Origin: Nitrospirota bacterium | GTDB lineage: Bacteria > Nitrospirota > Thermodesulfovibrionia > Thermodesulfovibrionales > Dissulfurispiraceae | Assembly (NCBI GenBank): GCA_040752355.1 | Contig: JBFMHE010000017.1 | Location: forward strand, 1 to 64,000 | Direction of reading: 5' to 3' | DNA length: 64,000 bases | Shown here: piece after piece, positions 16,395 to 25,564 of the stretch | Layout: each line of letters begins with the position of its first letter | How positions within the stretch are numbered: position 1 is the first letter of the stretch | Translations under genes and position numbers: made by a program | Notes under the pieces: generated by a model | What the model saw: only the letters and a program-made list of their open reading frames with translations | Database searches by the model: none | Told to the model about the DNA's origin: nothing

Positions 16395-18408
16395 AGAGCT
16401 TCAGGGGTCTGCCGAGTCCTTTCAGTTCGATGAGGATGAGAAAACTGTACTCAGGCGGCCTGATAGCGTCGCCCGGCCTCCTGGTGAGGGTCAGATTGAC
16501 CGCCCAGCACTGTTCGAGGTACTTGACGATGAGGGTGGAGTCGCGCAATCCTCCGCCTTTGAGGTCATACCAGAGCGTTGTATCCAGAGCCCACCGCTTG
16601 CTCAAGGCAGACGTGATGCCGCCGGTGAGCTGGAAGAGCTCGCTCGCACGGGAGTACCGTTCTCCGAGCCTGAGGTACGTCCCTTTGAAAACAGGCAGGC
16701 TGATATCCGCGTTCACCGTCTCCATCTTCCCCTTGTTGAAATCGTATGCGAGATCGGAGGTGACGGTAAAGGGGCCGCTCAGCGTGACGGCAAGCGTGGT
16801 AGGCGACAGCGGCCGGTCTCCTGCGTTGAAATTCAGAGACTGGGCCAGCGTCGAGGCGAGGGAAAATCTCCTGAAGGCAACGTTGTTATAGAGCGAGAAG
16901 CCGAGCGACGCTGTCTTGTCGCCGAGCTCGGTAGAATCGAAGACCGGCAGGGGATGCGTCTCGGGAATGAAGGTAAAGCTGACCGAGGGCTCTATGATGT
17001 GCGTTGCGGAGCTGTAATGCCGTGAAAGCCGGGTCAGCGCGTTGGCCCGGTATTCGAACGTCTCCCGGTGGGGAGAGGACTCGAAGGGAGCGCTGTTGCT
17101 CAGCTGGTAGGCGGTCTCTCTGAGCGTGAGCGACTGGAAGACCTGCACCCTGTCGCCGAAGCCATAGGAGAGCGTAGGAGCTATATCGATCCTCTGCCCC
17201 CGGGGCTCCTTATCTCTCCAGAAGTTGGCGATGCTCGAATTCAGCGAGAAGAGCAGCGGCCCGACGCTCGAGGGATGCACGACATAGCCCAGCTCGGGAA
17301 GCCGCTGGGGGACATTCGCCCCTTTGTCCTGCAGGTCGATCCAGTGCTGCCCGAGGAGATACAGCCGCGCATTTCTGAGCGGCACCGAGACCTCGGCGGA
17401 CGACTGGAGGAAGCGCTGGATGCGGACATCCCTCCGGTAGGCAAATTCTTTGTAGAAGTCCTCTTCGTTGACGTAATTCAGGTCGACAAACGCCCTCGCA
17501 TCGCCGATCTGCTGCTCATGGAGGCCTTTGAACTCGAAGATGTCCTTTTTCAGCCGGTATCCCTCTCGCTCCAGGTTGTCCGCCTCGCGGTCGCGGAGGT
17601 GGTACGCGGACCACTCCCCCCGCTTCGTAAAATCGAGGTAGCGGTACTCGACGCCCTTCCCGATGCCGCGCTTGCTGTAGTAATCGAGATAGACGGTCGC
17701 ATCCTTGTTCTCGTCGATTGCCCAGAAAAAGGAGGTGCTGAACTGGAACCCCTTGGTCGAGCTGCTCCCGATGTAGGGGAAGAGGAACCCTGTCTGCCGC
17801 TCGCTCGTGATGGGCGCCCATAACGCGGGAGAGTAGAGGATCGGCAGTCCCTTGATCCGGTAGGTTACATTCCGCGCAGTCACCTTTCTGCCGACGACGA
17901 TATCGACCTTGTCCCCTTTGAAACACCAGTCGGGCCTTTCCGACTCTTCGTAATCGCAGGTGGTGAAAGAGGCTGACGAGGCGTAGTAGTGGTTCTCCTT
18001 GACCTTCTCGACGCTGGTGCCGTCGACCCAGTAGTCGCCTTTTTTGAAGAAGATGAGCGCGTTATGGAGCTTCCCCGTTTTGGTATCGAGGTTCATCTCG
18101 GCCCGTTCGGTATTGATGAAGGTATCGGCATCTTCGAAAACGACGTTGCCCGTCGCCTTCGCGTCAGAGGTGTTCTCGTAGAGGACGGCATGGTCGGCGA
18201 GGAGCACGGCGCCGTCTTTCTCGATCCGTACATTGCCCGTTGCCACATACTTGGCCTCTTCAGGGACGTGCTCGAGGTTATCGGCGGTAATCGTCGTAGC
18301 AAAAGACAACGGGGAGGTGAGAAGTGAAAAGTAAGAGATAAAGAACAAAAAGCACGACACAAAAAGAACGTGCTTCATTCTCTTACGCTTTGATCTCTCC
18401 TCTTTCAC
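16360..18408 (-). CDS. lptD: LPS-assembly outer-membrane protein LptD
   Basis: 682 residues from GTG 18408 (AGGAG 6 nt upstream; ATG 18378 is an alternative). It has a signal peptide (hydrophobic core about 14-36), then an N-terminal OstA/LptA-like beta-jellyroll (TITADNLEHVPEEAKYVATGNVRI), then a large LptD beta-barrel domain with the GLPILYSPALWAPI region. It inserts LPS into the outer leaflet with LptE. The two conserved Cys in the early barrel region (SFTTCDYEESERPDWCF) recall the disulphide-bearing segment. Residues 19-32 of the signal peptide are encoded by one arm of heptad array H, an unusual case of a repeat array co-opted as coding sequence. Confidence 0.93.
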   Translation of the reverse strand: MKEERSKRKRMKHVLFVSCFLFFISYFSLLTSPLSFATTITADNLEHVPEEAKYVATGNVRIEKDGAVLLADHAVLYENTSDAKATGNVVFEDADTFINTERAEMNLDTKTGKLHNALIFFKKGDYWVDGTSVEKVKENHYYASSASFTTCDYEESERPDWCFKGDKVDIVVGRKVTARNVTYRIKGLPILYSPALWAPITSERQTGFLFPYIGSSSTKGFQFSTSFFWAIDENKDATVYLDYYSKRGIGKGVEYRYLDFTKRGEWSAYHLRDREADNLEREGYRLKKDIFEFKGLHEQQIGDARAFVDLNYVNEEDFYKEFAYRRDVRIQRFLQSSAEVSVPLRNARLYLLGQHWIDLQDKGANVPQRLPELGYVVHPSSVGPLLFSLNSSIANFWRDKEPRGQRIDIAPTLSYGFGDRVQVFQSLTLRETAYQLSNSAPFESSPHRETFEYRANALTRLSRHYSSATHIIEPSVSFTFIPETHPLPVFDSTELGDKTASLGFSLYNNVAFRRFSLASTLAQSLNFNAGDRPLSPTTLAVTLSGPFTVTSDLAYDFNKGKMETVNADISLPVFKGTYLRLGERYSRASELFQLTGGITSALSKRWALDTTLWYDLKGGGLRDSTLIVKYLEQCWAVNLTLTRRPGDAIRPPEYSFLILIELKGLGRPLKLYEYSSQSQQSS

Positions 18409-18502
18409 GGTTGCTCCTTGCCCTTTACGTTCAGTTGTTACTTCCTGTTCCTCACTTCTTACTTCTCACTTCCTGCTTCTCACTTTTTACCTCTCAGCTG
18501 TC
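18314..18502. repeat. Heptad array H (ACTTCTY words), folC-lptD gap and lptD 5' end
   Basis: Right arm at 18440-18502 in 7-bp steps: ACTTCCT, GTTCCTC, ACTTCTT, ACTTCTC, ACTTCCT, GCTTCTC, ACTTTTT, ACCTCTC, AGCTGTC; the last base is the first base of the folC stop codon. The left arm is in reverse orientation at 18314-18355 (GAGGTGA, GAAGTGA, AAAGTAA, GAGATAA, AGAACAA, AAAGCAC) and lies inside lptD. The spacer (18356-18439) holds the lptD start codon and ribosome site. Same word family as array B. Confidence 0.8.
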
Positions 18503-19851
18503 TACAAGCTTTCCCTCAGCGTCCCCAGCACAGCGGTCTCCCCGAGGGCCTCTTTGGCTTCGCCTATGGTATAGAATGAACCGGTGATAAGAACCAGCCC
18601 GGACTTCCGCGCTGCCGCGCTCCTCTTCGCCAGCTCGATCGCCTCTCGTACCGAGGGAGCGGTGGCAGAGGCGTACCCGAGCTCCAAGGCGTACGCCGCC
18701 AGCTGCGAAGGAGCGGCAGCCCTCCCGTAATCAGGAGCGGTAAAGACGATCTCCGCTGCGAGGGGCAGGAGCGGCGTGAGTAGAGCGGGTATATCCTTGT
18801 CGGCCATGACCCCCATGACCAGCACGATCTCCCTGTCCGATAAGGCGCCTTGAATGAAGCGGGCGAGGGCCCGGGCCGCGTCCGCATTATGCGCCCCGTC
18901 GATCAGTATAGGAGGCAGGATCGGGGGGGCGCCCTCGATCCACTCGAGCCTTCCGCGCCACTCGGTCGCAGCGAGCCCCTTTTTTAGGGGGTCAAGGGGC
19001 AAGGGGCGAGGGGCCTGTCCCGTTTCGAGGAGCGCTATCATCGATGCCTTGACAGCGAGGCAGGCGTTGACGAGCTGGTGCTCGCCGGCGAGGGGCGTAT
19101 GGAGGCCGGTAATACCATGAAGGCTCTCGCGATAGTCGAAAGTGATTCCCGTGAGGCTGGATGATCGCAGAGCGCCGCTGAAGTCTCTCCCGCAGGTAAA
19201 GAGGGGGGCCGAGGCATGGCGGGCTGCTCCGGCGATCACAGCCTCGGCTTCGGGTTCCTGCGGGGCGGTGACGACCGGGATGCCCGGTTTTATGATGCCC
19301 GCCTTCTCCCGTGCGATCTCGACCAGCGTCGTGCCGAGGAACTCTTTGTGGTCCATGCCGATTTTCGTTATCACCGAGACCGCCGGGGTGAGGACATTCG
19401 TCGCATCGAGCCGCCCTCCCATGCCGACCTCCATAACCGCCCAATCGACACTGTTGCGGGTGAAGTGCAGGAACGCCATCGCGGTCACGAATTCGAAAAA
19501 GGTGGGATCGGGCAGGGGAGCCGGCGCGTGGCGCAGGGCGGAGCGTATCTCTCCGGTGAGCTCCACCACCTCCGCCTCGCTTATCTTCCTGCCGTCGATC
19601 GTCATCCGCTCGGTGAAGCTCACCAGGTGCGGGGAGGTGAAGAGCCCCACCTTGAAGCCGTAGGCCCTCAGGATGGATGCCGTCATGGCAGCTGTAGAGC
19701 CCTTGCCGTTGGTGCCTGCCACATGGACAGCACGGAGCCGGCGGTGGGGATCTCCTATGACGGAGAGTATCCGCTCGGTCTTGTCGAGGCCGAGCTTGAT
19801 ACCGTGCTTCTGGAGCCCGTAAAGATAACCGATGGCATCGGAATAGCTCAT
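18502..19851 (-). CDS. folC: Folylpolyglutamate synthase / dihydrofolate synthase
   Basis: 449 residues. ATP-dependent ligase adding glutamate to dihydropteroate and to folates. The Mur-ligase P-loop is VHVAGTNGKGSTAAM near residue 43; FTSPHLVSFTERM, MEVGMGGRLDATNV and the ITKIGMDHKEFLG motifs follow in order; the C-terminal Mur domain has LIDGAHNADAARAL. Length and motifs are those of bifunctional bacterial FolC. It sits in the usual accD-folC order, downstream of accD on the minus strand. Confidence 0.95.
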   Translation of the reverse strand: MSYSDAIGYLYGLQKHGIKLGLDKTERILSVIGDPHRRLRAVHVAGTNGKGSTAAMTASILRAYGFKVGLFTSPHLVSFTERMTIDGRKISEAEVVELTGEIRSALRHAPAPLPDPTFFEFVTAMAFLHFTRNSVDWAVMEVGMGGRLDATNVLTPAVSVITKIGMDHKEFLGTTLVEIAREKAGIIKPGIPVVTAPQEPEAEAVIAGAARHASAPLFTCGRDFSGALRSSSLTGITFDYRESLHGITGLHTPLAGEHQLVNACLAVKASMIALLETGQAPRPLPLDPLKKGLAATEWRGRLEWIEGAPPILPPILIDGAHNADAARALARFIQGALSDREIVLVMGVMADKDIPALLTPLLPLAAEIVFTAPDYGRAAAPSQLAAYALELGYASATAPSVREAIELAKRSAAARKSGLVLITGSFYTIGEAKEALGETAVLGTLRESL

Positions 19852-19925
19852 CGCGTGCGGCTCACTGGCTGCAGGGTGTAATGGATAGTCCGACAGGGGA
19901 GGCAGTTTCCGGCTTTTGCCATGAG

Positions 19926-20783
19926 CTACGCGCCGTTAGCGCCGGCAGAGGGCATGAAGTGCTCGATGAGCTTGTAGATCGTATTTTTCAGCTCCTTCCT
20001 CTCGACCACGAGGTCGATCATGCCGTGCTCGAGGAGGAACTCCGCCCGCTGGAAGTTGTCGGGCAGCTGCTGCTTGATCGTCTGCTCTATGACGCGGGGA
20101 CCTGCAAACCCGATGAGGCTCTTCGGTTCTGCGATGATGATATCGCCGAGCATGGCGAAGCTCGCCGTGACGCCCCCGAAGGTCGGGTCCGCGAGCATCG
20201 AGATGTAGAGCACGTCCGCCTCCTTCAGGCGGGCGATCGCTGCCGAGACCTTGGCCATCTGCATGAGAGAGAACATGCCCTCCTGCATCCGGGCTCCGCC
20301 CGAAGAAGAGACCGTTATGAGCGGCATGCGGCCCTCGAGCGCCCGCTCCGCTGCTGCGGTGATCTTTTCGCCCACGATCGAGCCCATGCTTCCTCCCATG
20401 AAGGAGAAGTCCATGATCGCGAGGACGACGGGCCTGCCGTTGATCGCGGCATCGCCGTAGATGCAGGCGTCCTTGAGGGAGCTCTTCCGCATATTCTCCT
20501 CGAGCCGGTCCCGGTAGGGAATGGTATCCTTGAAGCCGAGGTGGTCGACAGCGGTAAGATCAGCGTCGATCTCGACGAAGCTCCCCTCGTCGGCGACGAA
20601 CTGTATCCGCTCGGGCGCGCTGATCCTGAAGTGGTAGGTGCACTTCGGGCAGACCTGGAGGTTCTTCTCGATCTCTTTTTTGTAAATGATCTCCCTGCAG
20701 CTGTCGCACTTTATCCACAGCCCCTCGGGGATCTTTACCTTCTTCTCGGCCTTGAGCTCTCTCTTCTTTTTAAACCATGTCAT
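19926..20783 (-). CDS. accD: Acetyl-CoA carboxylase carboxyltransferase beta subunit
   Basis: 285 residues. It forms with AccA the carboxyltransferase that moves CO2 from carboxybiotin to acetyl-CoA, the first step of fatty acid synthesis. The N-terminal zinc ribbon is CDSC ... CPKC (residues about 26-48), followed by the crotonase-like fold with GGSMGSIVGEK and SSSGGARMQEG. No Shine-Dalgarno is visible: the 40 bp upstream of ATG 20783 are 8-bp repeat words (array G) abutting the start codon. It lies between trpA and folC on the same strand, a common arrangement (trpBA-accD-folC). Confidence 0.95.
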   Translation of the reverse strand: MTWFKKKRELKAEKKVKIPEGLWIKCDSCREIIYKKEIEKNLQVCPKCTYHFRISAPERIQFVADEGSFVEIDADLTAVDHLGFKDTIPYRDRLEENMRKSSLKDACIYGDAAINGRPVVLAIMDFSFMGGSMGSIVGEKITAAAERALEGRMPLITVSSSGGARMQEGMFSLMQMAKVSAAIARLKEADVLYISMLADPTFGGVTASFAMLGDIIIAEPKSLIGFAGPRVIEQTIKQQLPDNFQRAEFLLEHGMIDLVVERKELKNTIYKLIEHFMPSAGANGA

Positions 20784-20891
20784 AATGCGTTTATCGTGTT
20801 ATAGCGTTATGGAGTTATAGCGCGGTGGCCGAACCGGGATGCATCCCTGGCGCGATGAACACTGTACGCGACTAACGCTATAACGCATTAA
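20783..20891. repeat. Octad array G (TTATAGCG words, inverted arms), trpA-accD gap
   Basis: Left arm at 20783-20822 in exact 8-bp steps: TAATGCGT, TTATCGTG, TTATAGCG, TTATGGAG, TTATAGCG; its first base belongs to the accD start codon. The spacer 20823-20866 includes the perfect palindrome GGGATGCATCCC. Right arm, opposite orientation, at 20867-20891: a 9-bp word, CGCTATAA, CGCATTAA; it contains the trpA stop codon (20888-20890). The array fills the whole intercistronic gap. The period is 8 bp, unlike the 7 bp of the other loci. Confidence 0.82.
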
Positions 20892-21694
20892 CTGATCGCC
20901 TCCCGTAATTCCCTTATGAACCGCTCGGCATCCTCCGGATGCTCGTGGAACTGTTTGACTATGGCGCTGCCGACGATGACGCCGTCCGCAGCCTCCCTGA
21001 TGATCCGCGCATCATCGGGTGTTGCGACGCCGAACCCGACCGCCAGGGGCGCATCCGTCAGCCGCCGCAATGCAGCGACATGCTCGGTGAAGGCCCGGTC
21101 GAGCTCGAGCCGGGCGCCGGTAATCCCGGTCATGGATACATAATATACAAAACCTCTCGATACTTTCGCTATGTGCTGCATCCTGGCCGGCGTCGAGGTC
21201 GGGGCGACCAGGAAGATGGTGTCGAGCGGCCGCTCCAGGCGAGCGGAGCGGGCTGCAGCGATCAGCGCCTGCGCCTCGTCGGGCGGGAGATCGGGAATGA
21301 TGACCCCGTCGACCCCGGCCTCGACGGCATCGTGCACGAAGCGCTCCTCGCCGTACGTGAAGACCGGGTTGTAGTATGTCATGAGGACCAGCGGAACCTC
21401 CGTTACCCGCCGCAGATCGCGCACGAAGGCGAGGACTTTCTGGAGCGAAACGCCCGCAGCAAGCGCGCGTGCAGCAGCTTTCTGTATCGTCGGACCGTCG
21501 GCGAGCGGGTCGGAGAAAGGGACGCCCAGCTCGATGATATCGGCGCCGCAGCGCTCGAGCAGCAGGACGCGCTCCCTGGTGAGCTCCAGCGAGGGATCTC
21601 CCGCCATGATATAGGGGATAAAGGCCTTCCTGTCGAGGGCCCTCAGCCTCGCGAAAGCAGCGGCGATCCGGGTCTTTTTACGGGAGCTGGGCAC
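20888..21694 (-). CDS. trpA: Tryptophan synthase alpha subunit
   Basis: 268 residues from GTG 21694, overlapping the trpB 3' end by 17 bp. It is a TIM-barrel enzyme cleaving indole-3-glycerol phosphate to indole, which is channelled to TrpB. The conserved catalytic Glu and Asp are present in [15 protein letters not shown] and [28 protein letters not shown] and [13 protein letters not shown] form the phosphate-binding end. The stop codon lies in array G. Confidence 0.96.
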   Translation of the reverse strand: MPSSRKKTRIAAAFARLRALDRKAFIPYIMAGDPSLELTRERVLLLERCGADIIELGVPFSDPLADGPTIQKAAARALAAGVSLQKVLAFVRDLRRVTEVPLVLMTYYNPVFTYGEERFVHDAVEAGVDGVIIPDLPPDEAQALIAAARSARLERPLDTIFLVAPTSTPARMQHIAKVSRGFVYYVSMTGITGARLELDRAFTEHVAALRRLTDAPLAVGFGVATPDDARIIREAADGVIVGSAIVKQFHEHPEDAERFIRELREAIS

Positions 21695-22883
21695 CGAGAT
21701 TGATCCCTTTTATTTTTGCGACCTGCTGGACGTCCTTGTCACCGCGGCCAGAGAGATTCACGATCAGCACCGCCTCCCGCGGGAGCTCGGGCGCCCGCTT
21801 GATCGCCTCTGCGAGCGCATGGGACGACTCGAGCGCCGGGAGGATGCCCTCGGTCCTCGACAGCAGCTCGAAGGCGGAGAGTGCTTCGTCATCCGTAGCG
21901 TATGTGTAGGTGACCCGGCCCGAGTCTTTCAGGAAGGCATGCTCGGGCCCGACCGAGGCGTAGTCGAGGCCGGCGGAAACGGAGTGGGTATCGAGGACAT
22001 TGCCGACCTCGTCCTGGAGCACATAGGTTTTGCATCCCTGCAGTACCCCGACCGAGCCCCCGGCGAACCGGGCCGCATGCTCTCCGGTCTCGACCCCTTT
22101 CCCTCCTGCTTCGACGCCGATCATGGTAACAGCCGTATCGAGAAAGGCATCGAAGAGCCCCATGGCATTGCTGCCGCCTCCCACGCAGGCGATCAGGCAG
22201 TCGGGCAGTTTCCCCTCGGCCTTGAGTATCTGCTTCTGCGCCTCCCTGCCGATTACCGACTGGAAGTCCCGCACGATCGCGGGAAAAGGGTGGGGGCCGA
22301 AGACCGTGCCGAGCACATAATGGGTATTCCTGACATTGGTCGTCCAATCCCTGAGAGCCTCATTGATCGCATCCTTCAGGGTCCTGGAGCCGATATTGAC
22401 CTCTCGTACTTTTGCGCCGAGGAGCTTCATCCTGAAGACATTCAGCGCCTGACGCTGGACATCGACGGCGCCCATGTATACTTCGCATTCGAGGCCGACG
22501 AGAGCCGCGCCGGTCGCCGTTGCTACTCCATGCTGGCCGGCCCCGGTCTCGGCGATCAGGCGCTGCTTGCCCATTCTCTTGGCGAGGAGCGCCTGGCCCA
22601 GGGCGTTGTTTATCTTATGTGCCCCGGTATGGGCGAGGTCCTCCCGTTTCAGATAGATCTTCGCCCCGCCCAGTCTCTCGGTAAGCCGCTGCGCGAAGTA
22701 GAGGGGAGTGGGCCTGCCGACGTAGGTCGCCTGGAGCCGGGCCAGCTCCTCGAGGAACGCCCGCTCTTTCCTGATCCGGGCGTATGCATCTTCGAGCTCT
22801 TCGAGAGCCGGGATGAGGGTCTCGGGTGCGAACCTTCCGCCGTAGGAGCCGAAATAACCCTTTTTATCAGGGAGCCGTCTTAT
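21678..22883 (-). CDS. trpB: Tryptophan synthase beta subunit, TrpB1 type (ATA start)
   Basis: About 401 residues, the normal TrpB1 length. PLP enzyme condensing indole with serine. Conserved N-terminal [20 protein letters not shown], catalytic Lys in [21 protein letters not shown] and the phosphate loop [10 protein letters not shown] are all present. The frame is open from a TAG at about 22930 to the conserved N-terminus with no ATG, GTG or TTG. The ATA at 22883-22881 stands 6 nt after GGAGG and would give [12 protein letters not shown], exactly the expected N-terminus; the first standard start would be an internal ATG at 22574, far too late. Either an AUA start is used or an ATG has mutated (or been misassembled). 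A second, TrpB2-type gene is divergent. Confidence 0.93.
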   Translation of the reverse strand: MRRLPDKKGYFGSYGGRFAPETLIPALEELEDAYARIRKERAFLEELARLQATYVGRPTPLYFAQRLTERLGGAKIYLKREDLAHTGAHKINNALGQALLAKRMGKQRLIAETGAGQHGVATATGAALVGLECEVYMGAVDVQRQALNVFRMKLLGAKVREVNIGSRTLKDAINEALRDWTTNVRNTHYVLGTVFGPHPFPAIVRDFQSVIGREAQKQILKAEGKLPDCLIACVGGGSNAMGLFDAFLDTAVTMIGVEAGGKGVETGEHAARFAGGSVGVLQGCKTYVLQDEVGNVLDTHSVSAGLDYASVGPEHAFLKDSGRVTYTYATDDEALSAFELLSRTEGILPALESSHALAEAIKRAPELPREAVLIVNLSGRGDKDVQQVAKIKGINLGAQLP

Positions 22884-22936
22884 CTTTATCCTCCGGATAA
22901 CCGTATGATTTTTGGGAACTCCGTCTGGGATTTGCT

Positions 22937-22942
22937 ATTATA
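22937..22942 (-). promoter_or_regulatory. Probable -10 element of the trpBA operon
   Basis: TATAAT read on the minus strand, 54 bp before the proposed trpB start; transcription would begin near 22930. The matching -35 region falls inside the left arm of array B (22951-22980), for which TTGTCT or ACTTGT are poor candidates. Confidence 0.45.
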
Positions 22943-22950
22943 TCACATAC

Positions 22951-23083
22951 AATAACAGACAAGTAAGAAGTAAGAAGTAGGGGAGCTTAGGGGAGTTCTT
23001 CTATTCTGACTTCTGTCTTCACTTCCTACTTCTCAGCTCTTACTTCTTACTTGTCTGTTATTACTTCTCACTTGTCAGTTCAG
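22951..23083. repeat. Heptad array B (ACTTCTY words), trpB/trpB2 divergent gap
   Basis: Right arm in 7-bp steps from 23009 to 23083: ACTTCTG, a 5-bp partial, ACTTCCT, ACTTCTC, AGCTCTT, ACTTCTT, ACTTGTC, TGTTATT, ACTTCTC, ACTTGTC, AGTTCAG. The left arm is in reverse orientation at 22951-22980. The arms contain a perfect 25-bp inverted repeat (22951-22975 with 23038-23062). The array stops directly before the trpB2 ribosome site (GGAGG, 23083-23087) and on the other side reaches the trpBA promoter. Confidence 0.88.
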
Positions 23084-23091
23084 GAGGGCGC

Positions 23092-24444
23092 ATGCAGGAG
23101 ACAAAGATCCTTCTCCCCGAGCGGGAGATGCCGAGGCAGTGGTACAACATCATGGCGGATATGCCGAAGCTCCCGGAGCCTCCTCTCCACCCGGCAACCC
23201 GGAAGCCTGTCGGTCCCGGAGACCTCGGCGCGATCTTCCCCATGGCAATTATCGAGCAGGAGATGACGACCGAGCGGTGGATACCCATCCCTGACGAGGT
23301 CCTCGACCTTTACGCCCTCTGGCGGCCGGCGCCGCTGTACCGGGCGCACAGGCTCGAGGCTGCGTTGAAGACCCCGGCACGGATCTATTACAAGTACGAA
23401 GGCGTCAGTCCGGCCGGGAGCCATAAGCCGAATACGGCGTTCCCGCAGGCCTACTACAACAAGAAGGCGGGCATCAAACGGATTGCGACCGAGACCGGCG
23501 CCGGGCAGTGGGGCTCCTCGATGGCGCTCGCCGGACAGATGTTCGGGCTCGAGGTGACGGTCTACATGGTAAAAGTGAGCTACAGCCAGAAGCCGTACCG
23601 GAGGATCGCGATGGAGACCTGGGGCGCCGCCGTGCACCCCAGCCCGTCCCGGATGACGAACGCGGGGAGGAAGGCCCTGGAGCTGAACCCGGACAATCCC
23701 GGAAGCCTGGGCCTGGCGATATCGGAAGCGGTCGAAGACGCGGCTGCGCATGGCGATACCAATTACGCCCTCGGCTCGGTGCTGAATCATGTGGTGCTCC
23801 ACCAGACGGTGATCGGGCTGGAGGCGAAGAGACAGCTCGAGCTGATCGGGGAGTACCCGGATGTCGTTATCGGCTGCTGCGGCGGGGGCAGCAATTTCGG
23901 CGGGATCAGCTTCCCGTTCATTCACGACAAGATCAACGGCAGGGAGGTGCGCGCCCTCGCGGTAGAGCCCGCATCCTGCCCGACCCTCACCAAGGGCGAA
24001 TTCAGGTACGACTTCGGCGATACCGCCGGGCTCACCCCTTTCCTGATGATGTATACCCTCGGGCACGACTTCATGCCCCCGGGTATTCATGCCGGCGGGC
24101 TCCGGTACCACGGCGACTCGCCGCTCGTCTCCCGGCTCTACCGCGACGGCATCATCGAGGCGAGGGCATACAAGCAGCTCTCCTGCTTCGAGGCGGCGAT
24201 GCTCTTTTCCCGGACGGAGGGGATCATCCCCGCGCCCGAGACCTCCCACGCGATCAGGGCTGCCGTCGACGAGGCGCTCCTCTGCAAGGAGGAGGGGCGG
24301 GAGCAGTGCATCCTCTTCAGCCTGAGCGGCCACGGATATCTCGACCTCGCCGCGTATGACGATTATCTTTCGGGGAAGCTCGTCGACTACGAATATCCCG
24401 ATGAGATGATCCGCGAATCGCTCGGCAGACTTCCCGTGATATAA
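23092..24444 (+). CDS. trpB2: TrpB-like tryptophan synthase beta chain (TrpB2 type)
   Basis: 450 residues, the longer TrpB2 class, from ATG 23092 with GGAGG 4 nt upstream. The PLP lysine lies in [11 protein letters not shown], the glycine loop is [10 protein letters not shown], and [10 protein letters not shown] and [12 protein letters not shown] are typical. TrpB2 enzymes make tryptophan from indole and serine, generally without stable TrpA, and are thought to salvage indole. It is divergent from trpBA and upstream of trpF. If trpB1 really has a weak AUA start, this gene may carry much of the beta activity. Confidence 0.94.
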   Translation: MQETKILLPEREMPRQWYNIMADMPKLPEPPLHPATRKPVGPGDLGAIFPMAIIEQEMTTERWIPIPDEVLDLYALWRPAPLYRAHRLEAALKTPARIYYKYEGVSPAGSHKPNTAFPQAYYNKKAGIKRIATETGAGQWGSSMALAGQMFGLEVTVYMVKVSYSQKPYRRIAMETWGAAVHPSPSRMTNAGRKALELNPDNPGSLGLAISEAVEDAAAHGDTNYALGSVLNHVVLHQTVIGLEAKRQLELIGEYPDVVIGCCGGGSNFGGISFPFIHDKINGREVRALAVEPASCPTLTKGEFRYDFGDTAGLTPFLMMYTLGHDFMPPGIHAGGLRYHGDSPLVSRLYRDGIIEARAYKQLSCFEAAMLFSRTEGIIPAPETSHAIRAAVDEALLCKEEGREQCILFSLSGHGYLDLAAYDDYLSGKLVDYEYPDEMIRESLGRLPVI

Positions 24445-24455
24445 TTGATGAAGCA

Positions 24456-24547
24456 AGCACTGAATCCTGAGCACGAAACCCTGAACAGAGAAAATAAGGC
24501 ACGTTGTTTAGAGTTTAAAGTTTAGAGTTTAGGATTTCGGATTTGTC
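24456..24547. repeat. Heptad array C (AAYYCTA family), trpB2-trpF gap
   Basis: Left arm 24456-24490: AGCACTG, AATCCTG, AGCACGA, AACCCTG, AACAGAG. The spacer is 24491-24505. Right arm in opposite orientation, 24506-24547: GTTTAGA, GTTTAAA, GTTTAGA, GTTTAGG, ATTTCGG, ATTTGTC. It ends 6 bp before the trpF ATG (24554), and no Shine-Dalgarno is visible for trpF. Same word family as arrays D and E. Confidence 0.85.
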
Positions 24548-24553
24548 TTGACC

Positions 24554-25177
24554 ATGGTGAGAGTAAAGATCTGCGGCATAACGAATACCGAAGATGCGCT
24601 GGCTGCTGTCGAATACGGCGCCGACGCGCTCGGGTTCATCTTTTTCGAGAAGAGTCCCCGGTATATTAGTCCCCTTAAGGCGAAAGAGATCATCGCCTAC
24701 CTGCCTCCCTTTGTCACCGCCGCAGGCGTCTTCGTGAACGAGGACCCTGCAACGATGAAAGAGACAATGAGCCTTGCGGGAATCACCGTTCTCCAGCTGC
24801 ACGGCGACGAGCCTCCCGAGACCTGCTCGATATGGCCGCGGGTCGTCAAGGCGATGCGGGTGAAGGACTTTACCGATCTCAAGCCCTTGGAGAAGTACCG
24901 GGTCTCGGCGTTCCTGCTCGATACCTACTCGCCGAGAGAGTTCGGCGGGACAGGGCAGACCTTCAACTGGGATATCGCGGTGGAGGCGAAGCGCTATGGA
25001 AAGATCATCCTCTCCGGGGGGCTGAATCCCGACAATATCGAGAGGGCCGTACAGTGGGTCAGGCCCTATGCCGTTGATGTCAGCAGCGGGATAGAAGAGC
25101 GCAAAGGCAAGAAGGACCTGAAGAAGATGCGCGCCTTTATCGAGAGGGCGAAGCGGGCTTCGACGCCACCCGTATGA
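24554..25177 (+). CDS. trpF: Phosphoribosylanthranilate isomerase
   Basis: 207 residues from ATG 24554; an in-frame TTG lies two codons earlier. TIM-barrel enzyme converting phosphoribosylanthranilate to CdRP in tryptophan synthesis. VKICGIT with the catalytic Cys is at the N-terminus, [16 protein letters not shown] follows, catalytic Asp is in [15 protein letters not shown], and [10 protein letters not shown] and [15 protein letters not shown] close the barrel. The gene overlaps the convergent queF by 41 bp. Array C occupies its leader, leaving no recognisable ribosome site. Confidence 0.95.
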   Translation: MVRVKICGITNTEDALAAVEYGADALGFIFFEKSPRYISPLKAKEIIAYLPPFVTAAGVFVNEDPATMKETMSLAGITVLQLHGDEPPETCSIWPRVVKAMRVKDFTDLKPLEKYRVSAFLLDTYSPREFGGTGQTFNWDIAVEAKRYGKIILSGGLNPDNIERAVQWVRPYAVDVSSGIEERKGKKDLKKMRAFIERAKRASTPPV

Positions 25178-25517
25178 CCGTCTTTACATTTCCCCGGGGG
25201 TTGAAGTCGCCGACCACCTCGAGAAACCGCGGCGCGAGCAGCCCCTCGAGCTCGGCGTAAATCCTGTTCGTTATCTCCTCGTGCGAGATGCAGGTGTTCC
25301 TGAACGAATTGAGGTAGAGCTTCAGGGATTTCAGCTCCACGATCTTCTTATCCGGCACGTAATTCACCTTGATCGTGGCGAAGTCGGGATAACCAGACCG
25401 GGGACACAAGCAGGTAAATTCGGGAAAGGAGATGCTGATTTCATAGTCCCGCTCCGGATTCGGGTTGTCCCAGACCTCGAGCGTTGCTTCATTGATTTCC
25501 TTTTCACCGTAACGCAT
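25137..25517 (-). CDS. queF: NADPH-dependent 7-cyano-7-deazaguanine reductase
   Basis: 126 residues, the short unimodular QueF class. It reduces preQ0 to preQ1 in queuosine biosynthesis. The QueF motif is visible: the nucleophilic Cys in [14 protein letters not shown] and the [14 protein letters not shown] segment that binds NADPH. H259-type His and Glu are in [11 protein letters not shown]. It is convergent with trpF, overlapping by 41 bp, and no other queuosine gene is nearby. Confidence 0.94.
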   Translation of the reverse strand: MRYGEKEINEATLEVWDNPNPERDYEISISFPEFTCLCPRSGYPDFATIKVNYVPDKKIVELKSLKLYLNSFRNTCISHEEITNRIYAELEGLLAPRFLEVVGDFNPRGNVKTVIRVASKPASPSR

Positions 25518-25564
25518 TCTTTAAAATAACACTAACCAGAACGTCATTTCCAGCAGAGGAGCGC

